DNA of 12,078 nt from Rubrolithibacter sp043763625 (GCA_043763625.1 JAYULL010000089.1:1-12078), one strand, 5' to 3'; shown: positions 1-7,995, counted from the stretch's first letter. The notes: a model not told the origin generated them from the letters alone. Numbers and translations: made by a program.

Positions 1-431
1 GTGAGAAAATAGCCTATACCGATCAGTTTAAAAACAATCGTTACTCCTATTTTAACGTAGGTTTAAATATTCCTATTTTCAATAATTTCCGTACCCGGAA
101 TACTGTTTCTATTGCTAAACTCAATAAAAAAGATGCCGAAATTCAAGCTGAAAGTGTTCGAATTAAGTTACAGCAGTTAACCGAACAGGCGTACTACAAC
201 ATGAATTTCTCTAAAGATGCATATTTAGCATTAACCGATCAGGTAAGCTCCCTCGAAGAATCGTTTAGAACGGCAGAAGTTAAGTTTAATGCCGGAGCCA
301 TTAATTCTGTTGATTACCTGATTGCTAAAAATAGTTTAGATAATGCCCGCTTAGATTTAATCAGGTCGAGATACAACTTTATCTTACGGAAACAGATTGT
401 AGAGTATTACCGAGGCAATCGCTCGTTCTGA
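1..431 (+). CDS. TolC-family outer membrane efflux protein, C-terminal part
   Basis: Partial gene cut by the left edge; the reading frame is open from base 3 to the TGA at 429-431, giving about 142 residues. It reads as the last part of a TolC/OEP domain: a beta-strand stretch with the motif GLNIPIFNNFRTRN, then a long helical run, then the typical C-terminal pseudo-repeat with KFNAGAINSVDYLIAKNSLDNA followed by a helix ending in QIVEYYRG. The same pattern (RYNVGLVNSLDY ... VIDFYLG) closes the TolC protein at 8544-9938, so the two are paralogues. TolC-family proteins form outer-membrane/periplasmic channels for tripartite exporters. Its adaptor and pump, if adjacent, lie left of the window. 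No start codon or signal peptide is visible. Its stop codon directly abuts the stop of the convergent lipoprotein gene. Confidence 0.88.
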   Translation, partial: EKIAYTDQFKNNRYSYFNVGLNIPIFNNFRTRNTVSIAKLNKKDAEIQAESVRIKLQQLTEQAYYNMNFSKDAYLALTDQVSSLEESFRTAEVKFNAGAINSVDYLIAKNSLDNARLDLIRSRYNFILRKQIVEYYRGNRSF

Positions 432-1298
432 TCATTTGCATTTGTAACCGAAAACGTGGTTTTCGGTATAATTTCTTGTAGGGGTTGTTACACTGTCTTT
501 CCTGCTTGTCGGATAACCCTTATCGTTATACTCGTAAGTCATTTCACCCGTATAATTTGCCTCTAGGGCATCAACAAAACCCGGATTATTTTTACTTAAT
601 GCTGTGGCCCAAGCTAAAACGTTAGTTATCGGCAGGTTAAGAAACATGGCTTCGGGAATATTCGCTGCGGACTTAGATTTCGTATCGTAATCACCAAATT
701 CATAGCGAAAAGGTGTATGATCACCTGAAGGTGCGATAATTATTCTTGACACATTCCCCGCCGCATTGTACTCAAAATTATAGGTAAACTCAATATCACT
801 GACGGTGAGAGGTGTTTCTTCAATGATTTTTTGCAATACATTATCATCAGTACGCAGCATGGTAAACTTTCTTAGCAATATTGGAGAAGGCTTCCCCTCA
901 AGATCATAGAAATCAGCGAAGGCTGCATTTTTACTGCCCTTATTATAGTATAGCTTTATCAAGAATCTTGACGAATTGCCGAAATCGCTGCGGCTTGTGG
1001 TCCAAGTATATTCGTTTAAAAGGCCTTCTGTATTGTACCTAAGTTCTTTTTTTTCTATAAGAGTTTTGCCCGGTTGAAGATAGAAATTGATCTGCGTAAG
1101 CGACCCCTTCTCGTCGTAATTATATTCCGTTATTTCCTGCTTTCCGAAAACGCTACGAGTATCACTCTGCATTAAACATCCTTTTAGGGTTGGTAAAGAA
1201 TCTTGCGGCGGGTCGGCTTTTTTAGATTCTTTTTTACAAGAGGTAACAGGGGCGACTAGCAAAAAGAAGGCGAAAAGTAGGATAAAAGCAGCTTTCAT
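432..1298 (-). CDS. Putative lipoprotein with YD-like repeats
   Basis: 288 residues from an ATG at 1298. Residues 1-20 form a hydrophobic signal with lipobox V18-T19-S20-C21, followed by a lysine-rich stretch (KKESKK), so it should be exported and lipid-anchored. Four degenerate YD-type beta motifs are visible: YNYDEKGSLTQINFY, LRYNTEGLLNEYTW, FEYNAAGNVSRIII and YEYNDKGYPTSRK. Such motifs are common in uncharacterised Bacteroidota surface or periplasmic lipoproteins resembling DUF4595-type proteins and are distantly like RHS/YD repeats, but the chain is far too short for an Rhs toxin carrier. No enzyme motif is seen and I do not assign a function. The gene is monocistronic here: its 3' end touches the convergent TolC gene and its 5' side faces the gap before the glycosidase gene. 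No Shine-Dalgarno sequence is evident. Confidence 0.8.
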   Translation of the reverse strand: MKAAFILLFAFFLLVAPVTSCKKESKKADPPQDSLPTLKGCLMQSDTRSVFGKQEITEYNYDEKGSLTQINFYLQPGKTLIEKKELRYNTEGLLNEYTWTTSRSDFGNSSRFLIKLYYNKGSKNAAFADFYDLEGKPSPILLRKFTMLRTDDNVLQKIIEETPLTVSDIEFTYNFEYNAAGNVSRIIIAPSGDHTPFRYEFGDYDTKSKSAANIPEAMFLNLPITNVLAWATALSKNNPGFVDALEANYTGEMTYEYNDKGYPTSRKDSVTTPTRNYTENHVFGYKCK

Positions 1299-1479
1299 CT
1301 TTAACGGGTTAATATGCTAATTTGCACAATATCTCCGACTAAAAAGACGGGTAGAGTTGCACGACTGCAGCGGTCGGTTTTTAACTATTTACGGTTTTTT
1401 TTTGCACGTTACAAATACAACCGGAAAAACGGAGTTGGTAGAATTTTCAATTAAGTAATCCAACAATTACTGATCGCGA

Positions 1480-1521
1480 TAAAGGAATAGCAAGAGCCGG
1501 CTGCTATTCCTTTATTTTTTT
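1480..1521 (+). terminator. Strong rho-independent terminator without an upstream gene
   Basis: Perfect 13-base-pair stem: TAAAGGAATAGCA at 1480-1492 pairs with TGCTATTCCTTTA at 1502-1514, with a 9-base loop, followed by seven T at 1515-1521. The T run lies only on the plus side, so it acts on plus-strand transcription. The nearest upstream plus-strand gene is the TolC fragment ending at 431, with the opposite-strand lipoprotein gene lying between. It may therefore end a small RNA transcribed from 1299-1480, or stop readthrough into the glycosidase gene. The rest of the 1299-1636 gap shows no convincing ORF; a near-consensus Bacteroidota -7 box (GAATTTTG, 1570-1577) could serve the glycosidase gene, but this is weak. 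Confidence 0.85.
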
Positions 1522-1636
1522 GGAAGTGTCTTAAAAGAAAGAATGTCTATTATTGTTGTTTTCTGTAAAGAATTTTGACCTAGCTTTTTGCCACTGTTTA
1601 ATTCTTATTGCTTCACAAAATGAATCACAACCTCGT

Positions 1637-3634
1637 ATGGACCGCCCTTATTTTTTAAACATTTTCTTATGCTCTCTTCTCTGTTCTATAGTCATAAACC
1701 AGAGTTTGAAGGCGCAGAATCCGCCTAAAACTCGATGGAACTTGTTCGGAGATTTAGGTGTTTCTTGGAATGTTTCTTCCGATTCAAACCTTCCTCACAA
1801 CGATAATGTAGAAATGAGCGGGAAAAGAGTTTCTGCAATTATTACTTACGGAGCAACTAAAAATCGAGTGTTAACGCTTTCGAGAGAAGTGATTTGGCCC
1901 ATGCTGCGAATAAAGGCAGATGATCCGAGAGGGTACTTGCGTCGTACTTACGAGGAAGATATAATGCCGGAAATTTTAATCGGCGGAAAACCTGTAAAAC
2001 CCGGAGAACTTAAAGCAGTTGAGTTTACCGGGGTGCTCACGCTTAAACAAAAAGCCAAACACGGTGTAGAAATCACTCGCGAACTTTTTCCATCTACCGA
2101 TAAAACTCTATTGCTCGAACGGTGGAAAATAAAAAACGGAGGAACCAAGACTCAAACAATCGCAATAAAACCCTTTGCCAAAGAAGAAAGAGATACCGGG
2201 ATGTACGGCGAATACTTAATAAAAGCTTTTGTAGATAAGCCGCGAACTTTGGAGCTTAAATCCGGCGCTTCCGGCAACTTTACATTAATTTTCAGTGCCC
2301 GCAAAATCGCGGAAGCTTTACCTGAAATTAATTCGGCAAACGAAAGGAATGCACGTTTAGCTTTTCTCAATAGAATAAATGCTTCCTTGGTTCTTCAAAC
2401 ACCCGATCCGGTAATAAATCGGGCGTTTGCATTAGCTAAAATTCGCACAAGCGAAAGCCTTTTCGAAACCAAACGAGGTTTATTACATTCTCCGGGAGGC
2501 GGAAGATACTACGGCGGAACTTGGGCAAACGATCAGGTGGAATATGCCGGCCCTTTTTTTCCGTATTTAGGCTATGAACCTGCAAACCGGGCCTCCCTAA
2601 ATACTTATCGGATTTTTGCGGCTGCAATGAAACCCGATTACTCCTTTATTCCCTATTCATTTGAGGTGGAGGGAGATTTGCCTTACAAACGCGATCGGGG
2701 AGATGCAGCCATGTACGCTTACGGAGCTTCTCGTTTTGCTTTGGCTCTTGCAAATAGAAAAGTAGCAAAAGAACTTTGGCCGGCTATACAATGGAGCTTA
2801 GAATATTGCCGCCGGCAAACAAATGCCCAAGGTGTTGTTGAATCAGAAACCGACGAAATGGAAGGTCGTTTACCTACCGGGAAAGCTAACCTCTCAACTT
2901 CTACACTTACTTACGGAGCTTTGCGCAATGCAGCAAATCTGGCTCGTGCTTTAAATAGAAAGACCGAGGCCGATGAATTTGATAAAAGAGCGAATAACTT
3001 AAGCAAAGCATTAGAAAATTACTTTGGAGCAGAAATCGGAGGATTCAAAACCTATCGTTACTTTGCCGGAAACGATACTTTACGCGGTTGGATCGGATTG
3101 CCTTTAACTATGGGAATTTTCGAAAGAAAGGAAGCTACCCTAAACGCCTTATTTTCTAAGTTGTGGACAGATGACGGCTTGCGGACCCAAGCAAACCTTG
3201 ACCAGTTTTGGGACAGACAAACTCTTTATGCTTTCCGCGGAACTTTTATTGCCGGCGATACTGAACGCGGAATGAAATTTTTAAAAGCTTATACAAGCAG
3301 AAGATTGCTCGGCGAACATGTGCCCTACCCGGTAGAAGCTTTCCCGGAGGGCGGTCAAGCTCACTTGGCGGCCGAAAGTGCGTTGTATTGCCGGATTTTC
3401 ACGGAAGGAATTCTAGGATTAAATCCTACGAGTTTTAAAACTTTCAGTTGCGCTCCAAAAATTCCTTCCGGTTGGAAATTTATTTCGTTGCACAGCGTTA
3501 CATTAGTCGGTAAGACTTTAGATATTAATTTAAAGATAGCGGAAGGGGCTCAAGAGCTTACGGTAAAGGAAAAAGGCAAAATTGTTTATCGCAATAAAAA
3601 ACCTTCTAATGAACCCTTTGTAGTTAATCTATAA
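1637..3634 (+). CDS. Secreted six-hairpin glycosidase-like protein
   Basis: 665 residues from the ATG at 1637. A TTG at 1553 opens the same frame 28 codons earlier, but the ATG gives a clean signal peptide (MDRPYFLN..., hydrophobic core to residue 20, probable cleavage after LKA at 26), so I prefer it. The N-terminal part (about 40-240) is beta-rich; residues about 255-625 look like an (alpha/alpha)6 barrel; the tail is again beta. Features typical of six-hairpin glycosidases are WANDQVEYAG (D299, E302), an acidic cluster ESETDEMEG (402-410), and VEAFPEGGQAHLAAES (E567, E571, E580). These carboxylates are candidates for the catalytic acid and base. The exact GH family and substrate cannot be fixed by eye; GH78-, GH95- or GH63-like hydrolases are the nearest in style. 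It probably acts in the periplasm or outside the cell. The next gene is 187 bases downstream in the same direction, without an obvious terminator between them. Confidence 0.8.
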   Translation: MDRPYFLNIFLCSLLCSIVINQSLKAQNPPKTRWNLFGDLGVSWNVSSDSNLPHNDNVEMSGKRVSAIITYGATKNRVLTLSREVIWPMLRIKADDPRGYLRRTYEEDIMPEILIGGKPVKPGELKAVEFTGVLTLKQKAKHGVEITRELFPSTDKTLLLERWKIKNGGTKTQTIAIKPFAKEERDTGMYGEYLIKAFVDKPRTLELKSGASGNFTLIFSARKIAEALPEINSANERNARLAFLNRINASLVLQTPDPVINRAFALAKIRTSESLFETKRGLLHSPGGGRYYGGTWANDQVEYAGPFFPYLGYEPANRASLNTYRIFAAAMKPDYSFIPYSFEVEGDLPYKRDRGDAAMYAYGASRFALALANRKVAKELWPAIQWSLEYCRRQTNAQGVVESETDEMEGRLPTGKANLSTSTLTYGALRNAANLARALNRKTEADEFDKRANNLSKALENYFGAEIGGFKTYRYFAGNDTLRGWIGLPLTMGIFERKEATLNALFSKLWTDDGLRTQANLDQFWDRQTLYAFRGTFIAGDTERGMKFLKAYTSRRLLGEHVPYPVEAFPEGGQAHLAAESALYCRIFTEGILGLNPTSFKTFSCAPKIPSGWKFISLHSVTLVGKTLDINLKIAEGAQELTVKEKGKIVYRNKKPSNEPFVVNL

Positions 3635-3666
3635 CTGACGCAGTGTATTTGAGCCAACTTTGTAGC

Positions 3667-3734
3667 TTGTAAAATATTACTTACAATATAAGTTGTAACT
3701 TGTAGACCCTAAAATATTTGCGGTATTTTACCGC
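3667..3734. promoter_or_regulatory. Short inverted repeats in the gap before the ThuA gene
   Basis: Three copies of a 6-base element occur in alternating orientation: TTGTAA at 3667-3672, TTACAA at 3681-3686 and TTGTAA at 3693-3698, with 8- and 6-base spacers. A separate hairpin, GCGGTA / TACCGC, lies at 3720-3725 and 3729-3734 with a 3-base loop and no T run. They lie 90-155 bases before the ThuA start. They could be operator half-sites or weak RNA folds; the DNA is AT-rich, so chance is possible. Confidence 0.3.
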
Positions 3735-3821
3735 CACTTGGAATTATAATAAACCTGTTTTACTTTATTTTATCTTCAAAAACTAAACATTTTAAACTTA
3801 CATACATAAACGCAAACTTAA

Positions 3822-6800
3822 ATGAATCAAAAATTTTCGGTAAAAGCTGCAGTTGTAATCGTGCCTGTTCTTTTGTCAGTATTTCTTTTCGCTTATATGA
3901 ATAAACCCGCTAAACCACGGATTTTGGTTTTCAGCCTTACAAAAGGCTTTCATCATTCATCGATACCGAAAGGAGTAGCCTCCCTACAGAAATTGGGTAT
4001 TGAAAACGGCTTTGATGTTGATACTACTACCGCCCCGCAGAAGTTTACTGAAGAAAATCTAAAAAAATATTCGGCAGTAGTTTTTTTGAGTACTACAGGT
4101 GATGTGTTGAATAATTACCAAGAAGCAGATTTTCAACGCTTTATAGAAGCCGGAGGAGGTTTTGTCGGTATTCACTCTGCTACCGATACAGAGTATGGTT
4201 GGGGATGGTACACTCGCTTAGTGGGTGCCCAATTCCATAGCCATCCGCAACAGCAAGATGCCGTTTTAAACATTGTCGATAATACTCATCCGTCAACTAA
4301 GCATCTTCCGAAAGAATGGAAACGCCGAGACGAGTGGTATAACTTTAAAAACTTTAATAAAGACGTAAAAGTTCTTATAACTATTGATGAAAAAAGCTAT
4401 CAAGGCGGTAATATGGGCTCGCACCCTATGGCTTGGTATCATGAGTACGAAGGCGGAAGAGCATTTTACACAGAGTTCGGACATACAGATGAGTCCTATG
4501 ATGACCCTCAATATTTAAAACATGTGCTTGGAGGAATTCAATATGCTATCGGAAACGGACAATCATTGAATTACGGCAAGGTAAAAAGTCAGCGTGTACC
4601 CGATGCTGATCGTTTTGTTAAAACGGTGTTGGCACAAGGTGTATTATTTGAGCCTACGGAAATGGCCATTCTCCCGAACAATAATATTTTAGTGTCTCAA
4701 AGACGCGGCGAAGTTTTGATGTATAACAGCAAAACTAAAAAGGTAAAGCAAGTGGGAATGTTGGATGTATATGCTAAAACCAAAAATGCAGCAAACTCAG
4801 AAGAGGGCTTGTTGGGGATAGCGGCTGATCCGAATTTTGCACAAAACAATTACGTTTACTTGTTTTACAGCCCGATTGATACTTCTGTAAATCGTTTATC
4901 ACGTTTCGTATTCAAAAACGACACACTTGATATTAAATCGGAAAAAGTAGTTCTTCAGTTCTACGAGCAAAGGGAGATTTGCTGCCATACAGGAGGTTCT
5001 ATTGCTTTCGGCCCTGATAATATGCTTTACGTTTCTACCGGCGATAACTCAACTCCTTTCGATGAGGGCGGACAAAAGTTTGTGAATCACGGCTACGGTC
5101 CGCTGAACGATGATCCCGGACATCATCAATATGACGCTCGTCGTTCTGCCGGAAATACAAACGACCTTCGCGGAAAGATACTACGCATTAAACTTAATGC
5201 CGACGGCAGCTATACCATTCCGGAAGGAAACCTTTTTTCGAAAGGAACCGAGAAAACCCGTCCGGAAATATATGTAATGGGCGACAGAAATCCCTATCGT
5301 ATATCGGTAGATAAGAAAACCGGATTTGTGTATTGGGGAGAAGTAGGGCCCGATGCAAATGTGGATAGTATGGAAACTCGCGGCCCTCGCGGTTATGACG
5401 AAGTTAATCAAGCCCGCAAGGCCGGATTTTTCGGCTGGCCTTTGTTTGTTGGAGGAAATTATCCGTACAGGGAGTACGATTATACTACCGGTAAAAGCGG
5501 TAAAGCTTTTGATCCGCAACATCCGGTTAATAATTCAAGAAACAATACCGGATTAACAGATTTGCCTCCGGTATCTCCGCCGTTTATTTACTATCCTTAT
5601 GCTTTATCGCCGGAATTTCCGGAATTAGGAACAGGCGGCAGAACAGCCATGGCGGGCCCGGTTTATTACACTTCGGATTATCCCCAAGGAAAACGTTATC
5701 CGGATTATTATAACGGTAAGTTGTTTATTTACGAGTGGATTCGTAACTGGATAAAAGTAGTAACGATGAAACCTAACGGTGATCTGGACAAAATTGAGCC
5801 TTTCATGGACGGAACCCCTTTCTCTAATATTTCTGATATGGAAGTTGCTCCCGACGGTACTATTTATGTACTGGAGTACGGTTCCGGTTGGTTCTCAGGC
5901 AATCCAGACGCCGGAATAAGCAGACTAGATTATATAGCCGGAAATCGTCCTCCGAAGGTCCAAGATATTGTAATAAAAAAAGCCAGCGGTGCAATTCCAT
6001 ACACGCTTAAAGCCGGTGTCAAAGCGGTAGATCCGGAGAAAAACGGCTTAACGTACATCTGGTCGATAGGGACAAGAAGTGTTACAACTAAAGTGCCGAT
6101 GCTTACTAATGTGATATCTAAACCCGGCGATTATAAAGTAAGCGTTAAGGTAGTTGATTCAGAAAATGCTTCGGCAAAAAGTAACGAAGTAACTGTAGTT
6201 GCGGGGAATGAAGCGCCGATTATTAATATTGCAACAACCGGAAATAAAAGCTTCTATTTTGCAGATAGGCCCGTAACGTATGCTGTAAAAGTTACCGATA
6301 AAGGAGATCAAGTTACACCGGCAAACTTGTTTATTTCTACAGACTATTTGCAAGGAAAAGATAAAGCAGGGGCTAACTTAGGGCATAAACAAGTGGCTGA
6401 AGGAATGGTAGGAAAAAGCATCATGCTTTCTTTAGATTGCAAAGCTTGCCATAAGACAAGTGAGGTTTCAGTCGGACCTTCATTTACTGCGGTTGCGAAA
6501 AAATATCAAAAAGATAAAAATGCCGGCACTGCTCATTTAGTACAAAAAATTATCAAAGGCGGTTCCGGGGTTTGGGGCGAGGTTTCGATGCCTGCTCACC
6601 CTGCATTAAAAGAAGATGATTCAAAGCAAATTGTAAACTGGATTCTATCTTTATCCGACGGAGAGAAAAAATCACTTCCGGGTGCCGGAAAACTTTCTTT
6701 GGATAAAGGCAAATTAAAAGAAAACACTGTTTTCGCTTTAACTGCAAGTTATACCGATAACGGGCAAGGCGGCGTAAGACCTCTTGCTTCCACCCAAGCG

Positions 6801-7208
6801 CTTTATTTAAGAGGCAATAATGTTGATGCATCTGAGTTTGCAAGCACAAAAGGTTTTACTGTTATTGAAACGGACGGAAGCAAGTCCTTGGCAATTCCGG
6901 GAACTTCCGCTACTATCAAGACCGACAAATACGATTTAACAGGAATAAAGACTTTACAGTTTAACGGAAACTCGAGAGGTGTTGCCGGAACTTATAAAGT
7001 TGAGGTGAGAACTGATGCAGCCGGCGGTATGAAAATCGGAAGCGGAATCCTTACTTTCGGAGCCAACGAAAATACTATTACCGGAACTGTCCCTTTAACT
7101 CCGGTAGCCGACGGAAAAATGCATGCGGTATACATAACGGTTACTCCTGTTCAAGCAGCAGCCAAATCAGAGCCGGTTATAAAAACATTAACTTTTGCGG
7201 CAAAATAA
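3822..7208 (+). CDS. Exported ThuA / PQQ-dependent sugar dehydrogenase / cytochrome c fusion protein
   Basis: 1128 residues. Residues 7-26 form one hydrophobic segment, a signal peptide or membrane anchor. Domains in order: ThuA-like (about 33-250; begins RILVFSLTKGFHHSSIPKG); soluble glucose/sorbosone dehydrogenase-type PQQ beta-propeller (about 264-705; EEGLLGIAADPNF, HTGGSIAFGPDNMLYVSTGDN with putative catalytic base H389, DLRGKILRI, GDRNPYRI); PKD-like (about 707-796); monohaem cytochrome c (about 855-945; haem motif C873-K-A-C876-H877, likely distal ligand M923 in SMPAHP); and a C-terminal beta domain (about 967-1128) resembling a carbohydrate-binding module. The chain suggests oxidation of a sugar at PQQ with electrons passed to the attached haem, outside the cytoplasm; substrate unknown. 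A vicinal cysteine pair, C387-C388, precedes H389. This architecture is known in Bacteroidota. The glycosidase gene upstream could supply substrate. A terminator follows directly. Confidence 0.9.
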   Translation: MNQKFSVKAAVVIVPVLLSVFLFAYMNKPAKPRILVFSLTKGFHHSSIPKGVASLQKLGIENGFDVDTTTAPQKFTEENLKKYSAVVFLSTTGDVLNNYQEADFQRFIEAGGGFVGIHSATDTEYGWGWYTRLVGAQFHSHPQQQDAVLNIVDNTHPSTKHLPKEWKRRDEWYNFKNFNKDVKVLITIDEKSYQGGNMGSHPMAWYHEYEGGRAFYTEFGHTDESYDDPQYLKHVLGGIQYAIGNGQSLNYGKVKSQRVPDADRFVKTVLAQGVLFEPTEMAILPNNNILVSQRRGEVLMYNSKTKKVKQVGMLDVYAKTKNAANSEEGLLGIAADPNFAQNNYVYLFYSPIDTSVNRLSRFVFKNDTLDIKSEKVVLQFYEQREICCHTGGSIAFGPDNMLYVSTGDNSTPFDEGGQKFVNHGYGPLNDDPGHHQYDARRSAGNTNDLRGKILRIKLNADGSYTIPEGNLFSKGTEKTRPEIYVMGDRNPYRISVDKKTGFVYWGEVGPDANVDSMETRGPRGYDEVNQARKAGFFGWPLFVGGNYPYREYDYTTGKSGKAFDPQHPVNNSRNNTGLTDLPPVSPPFIYYPYALSPEFPELGTGGRTAMAGPVYYTSDYPQGKRYPDYYNGKLFIYEWIRNWIKVVTMKPNGDLDKIEPFMDGTPFSNISDMEVAPDGTIYVLEYGSGWFSGNPDAGISRLDYIAGNRPPKVQDIVIKKASGAIPYTLKAGVKAVDPEKNGLTYIWSIGTRSVTTKVPMLTNVISKPGDYKVSVKVVDSENASAKSNEVTVVAGNEAPIINIATTGNKSFYFADRPVTYAVKVTDKGDQVTPANLFISTDYLQGKDKAGANLGHKQVAEGMVGKSIMLSLDCKACHKTSEVSVGPSFTAVAKKYQKDKNAGTAHLVQKIIKGGSGVWGEVSMPAHPALKEDDSKQIVNWILSLSDGEKKSLPGAGKLSLDKGKLKENTVFALTASYTDNGQGGVRPLASTQALYLRGNNVDASEFASTKGFTVIETDGSKSLAIPGTSATIKTDKYDLTGIKTLQFNGNSRGVAGTYKVEVRTDAAGGMKIGSGILTFGANENTITGTVPLTPVADGKMHAVYITVTPVQAAAKSEPVIKTLTFAAK

Positions 7209-7230
7209 CTAAAAATTTATAGTGAAAATT

Positions 7231-7266
7231 AAAAGGGCGAGCAGTGAAAGCTGTTCGCCCTTTTTT
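7231..7266 (+). terminator. Terminator between convergent genes
   Basis: Stem of 11 pairs (A7234-G7244 with C7251-T7261, one G-T wobble), GC-rich core GGGCGAGCAG, 6-base loop, then T run 7261-7266. It ends the ThuA fusion gene 23 bases after its stop. The A-rich left flank gives a short T tract on the minus strand as well, so it may also stop transcripts of the convergent deacetylase gene, whose stop is about 100 bases away. Confidence 0.88.
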
Positions 7267-7368
7267 AGTGTGAAACGTTATTTATACAGTTAGTATTGAT
7301 AAGAAAGCTTACTCAAAAGCTAAACTTGAGCCCGGCATTGATTAATAACAGAATATCAACTAAGCCGA

Positions 7369-7986
7369 TTACAAAACTCCAAATTCAAAACCTTTTTTTG
7401 TCCAATATTCAAGTGCTCGAGGAAGAGCAAATTCAAGCCTTGGTTGTGCTTTTAAACTGTCGTGGAAAACTATAATAGAGCCGTTCTCTGTATGCCAAAT
7501 TACATTGTCGAGGCATTTTTGAGGTTTGAGGTTTATATCAAAATCCCCGCTCAATACATCCCACATTATTATTTTAAGCCCTGAGCTTTGAGCTTTGAGC
7601 TCAGAGCTTTGAGCTCCTTTAATTTTGCCGTAAGGCGGCCTGAAAAGATTAGTGTTTGTAAGTATTTGGCACTCTTTAAAGTTAGCAATATAAGTTTCAT
7701 CGTCTGTAGTCCAACCTTTTAAATGGCTATAGGTATGGTTTCCAATTGCGTGTCCTTCTGCCTTTATTCTATTGAAAATATCGGAATGCTGATCAATGTT
7801 ATCGCCGATGCAAAAAAAAGTAGCTGTTGCATTAAACTTTTTGAGTACGTCCAAAACGAAGGGTGTAACAACCGGAACAGGGCCGTCGTCAAAGGTTAAA
7901 TAAATGCACCTTTTACTTCGCTCTTTGTGCCAAACAAAGTTGGGATAAAGAAGACGTAGCCAAAAAGGTGTTTTTACAAGATACAT
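7369..7986 (-). CDS. NodB-type polysaccharide deacetylase
   Basis: 205 residues, the normal size for a single-domain carbohydrate esterase family 4 (CE4) protein of Bacteroidota. All motifs are present: TFDDGP (31-36, metal and base aspartates D33, D34), HTYSH (metal-binding H84 and H88), RPPYG (116-120), MWDVLSGDFD (141-150) and IIVFHDS with H175. It should remove N-acetyl groups from a polysaccharide such as peptidoglycan or poly-N-acetylglucosamine, using a divalent metal. There is no signal peptide; the N-terminus (MYLVKTPFWLRLLYPNFVW) is hydrophobic and aromatic, so the site of action is unclear. Between RPPYG and MWDVLS, residues 125-138 are encoded by a 7-base tandem repeat. It starts 9 bases after the DUF2442 gene and probably shares its transcript. 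A partial second copy of its 5' end lies 515 bases upstream. Confidence 0.93.
   Translation of the reverse strand: MYLVKTPFWLRLLYPNFVWHKERSKRCIYLTFDDGPVPVVTPFVLDVLKKFNATATFFCIGDNIDQHSDIFNRIKAEGHAIGNHTYSHLKGWTTDDETYIANFKECQILTNTNLFRPPYGKIKGAQSSELKAQSSGLKIIMWDVLSGDFDINLKPQKCLDNVIWHTENGSIIVFHDSLKAQPRLEFALPRALEYWTKKGFEFGVL
7573..7614 (-). repeat. Six heptamer repeats inside the deacetylase gene
   Basis: Read on the minus strand, six 7-base units follow one another: GCTCAAA, GCTCTGA, GCTCAAA, GCTCAAA, GCTCAGG and GCTTAAA. The total is 42 bases, so the reading frame is kept, and it encodes the peptide AQSSELK-AQSSGLK (residues 125-138). GAGC and GCTC elements also give short inverted repeats. Comparable GCTCAAA-type or AAGACTC-type short tandem repeats with SSKLKAQ-like translations are, to my recollection, seen in Bacteroidota genomes. 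Confidence 0.9.
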
Positions 7987-7989
7987 TTA
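7864..7989 (-). repeat. 126-base direct repeat, intact-gene copy
   Basis: The first 41 codons of the deacetylase gene plus three bases upstream recur at 8379-8504 in the same orientation, exactly 515 bases away, with ten mismatches counted by eye and no gaps (about 92% identity). Four of the changes alter the protein (W9R, E22D, S24N, V37I). The homology stops sharply at both ends. The two copies enclose the DUF2442 gene and the DUF4160-like remnant. Confidence 0.93.
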
Positions 7990-7995
7990 TGTGGG

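Noticed and set aside
432..1298. Rhs/polymorphic toxin carrier, because of the YD-like repeats
   Set aside because: Too short, with a lipobox, no Rhs core signature and no variable toxin C-terminus or immunity gene.
1553..1636. TTG start giving a 28-residue longer glycosidase
   Set aside because: The extension breaks up the signal peptide logic; the ATG at 1637 gives a normal signal peptide and cleavage site.
5181..5522. 113-codon minus-strand ORF inside the ThuA fusion gene
   Set aside because: Shadow of the coding frame; no start context, no recognisable domain, composition follows the opposite strand.
7313..7381. Minus-strand reading ending INAGLKFSF, like the C-terminus of an outer-membrane beta-barrel protein
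   Set aside because: Only about 23 codons are open, it overlaps the deacetylase stop region in another frame, and nothing upstream supports a barrel protein; probably chance.
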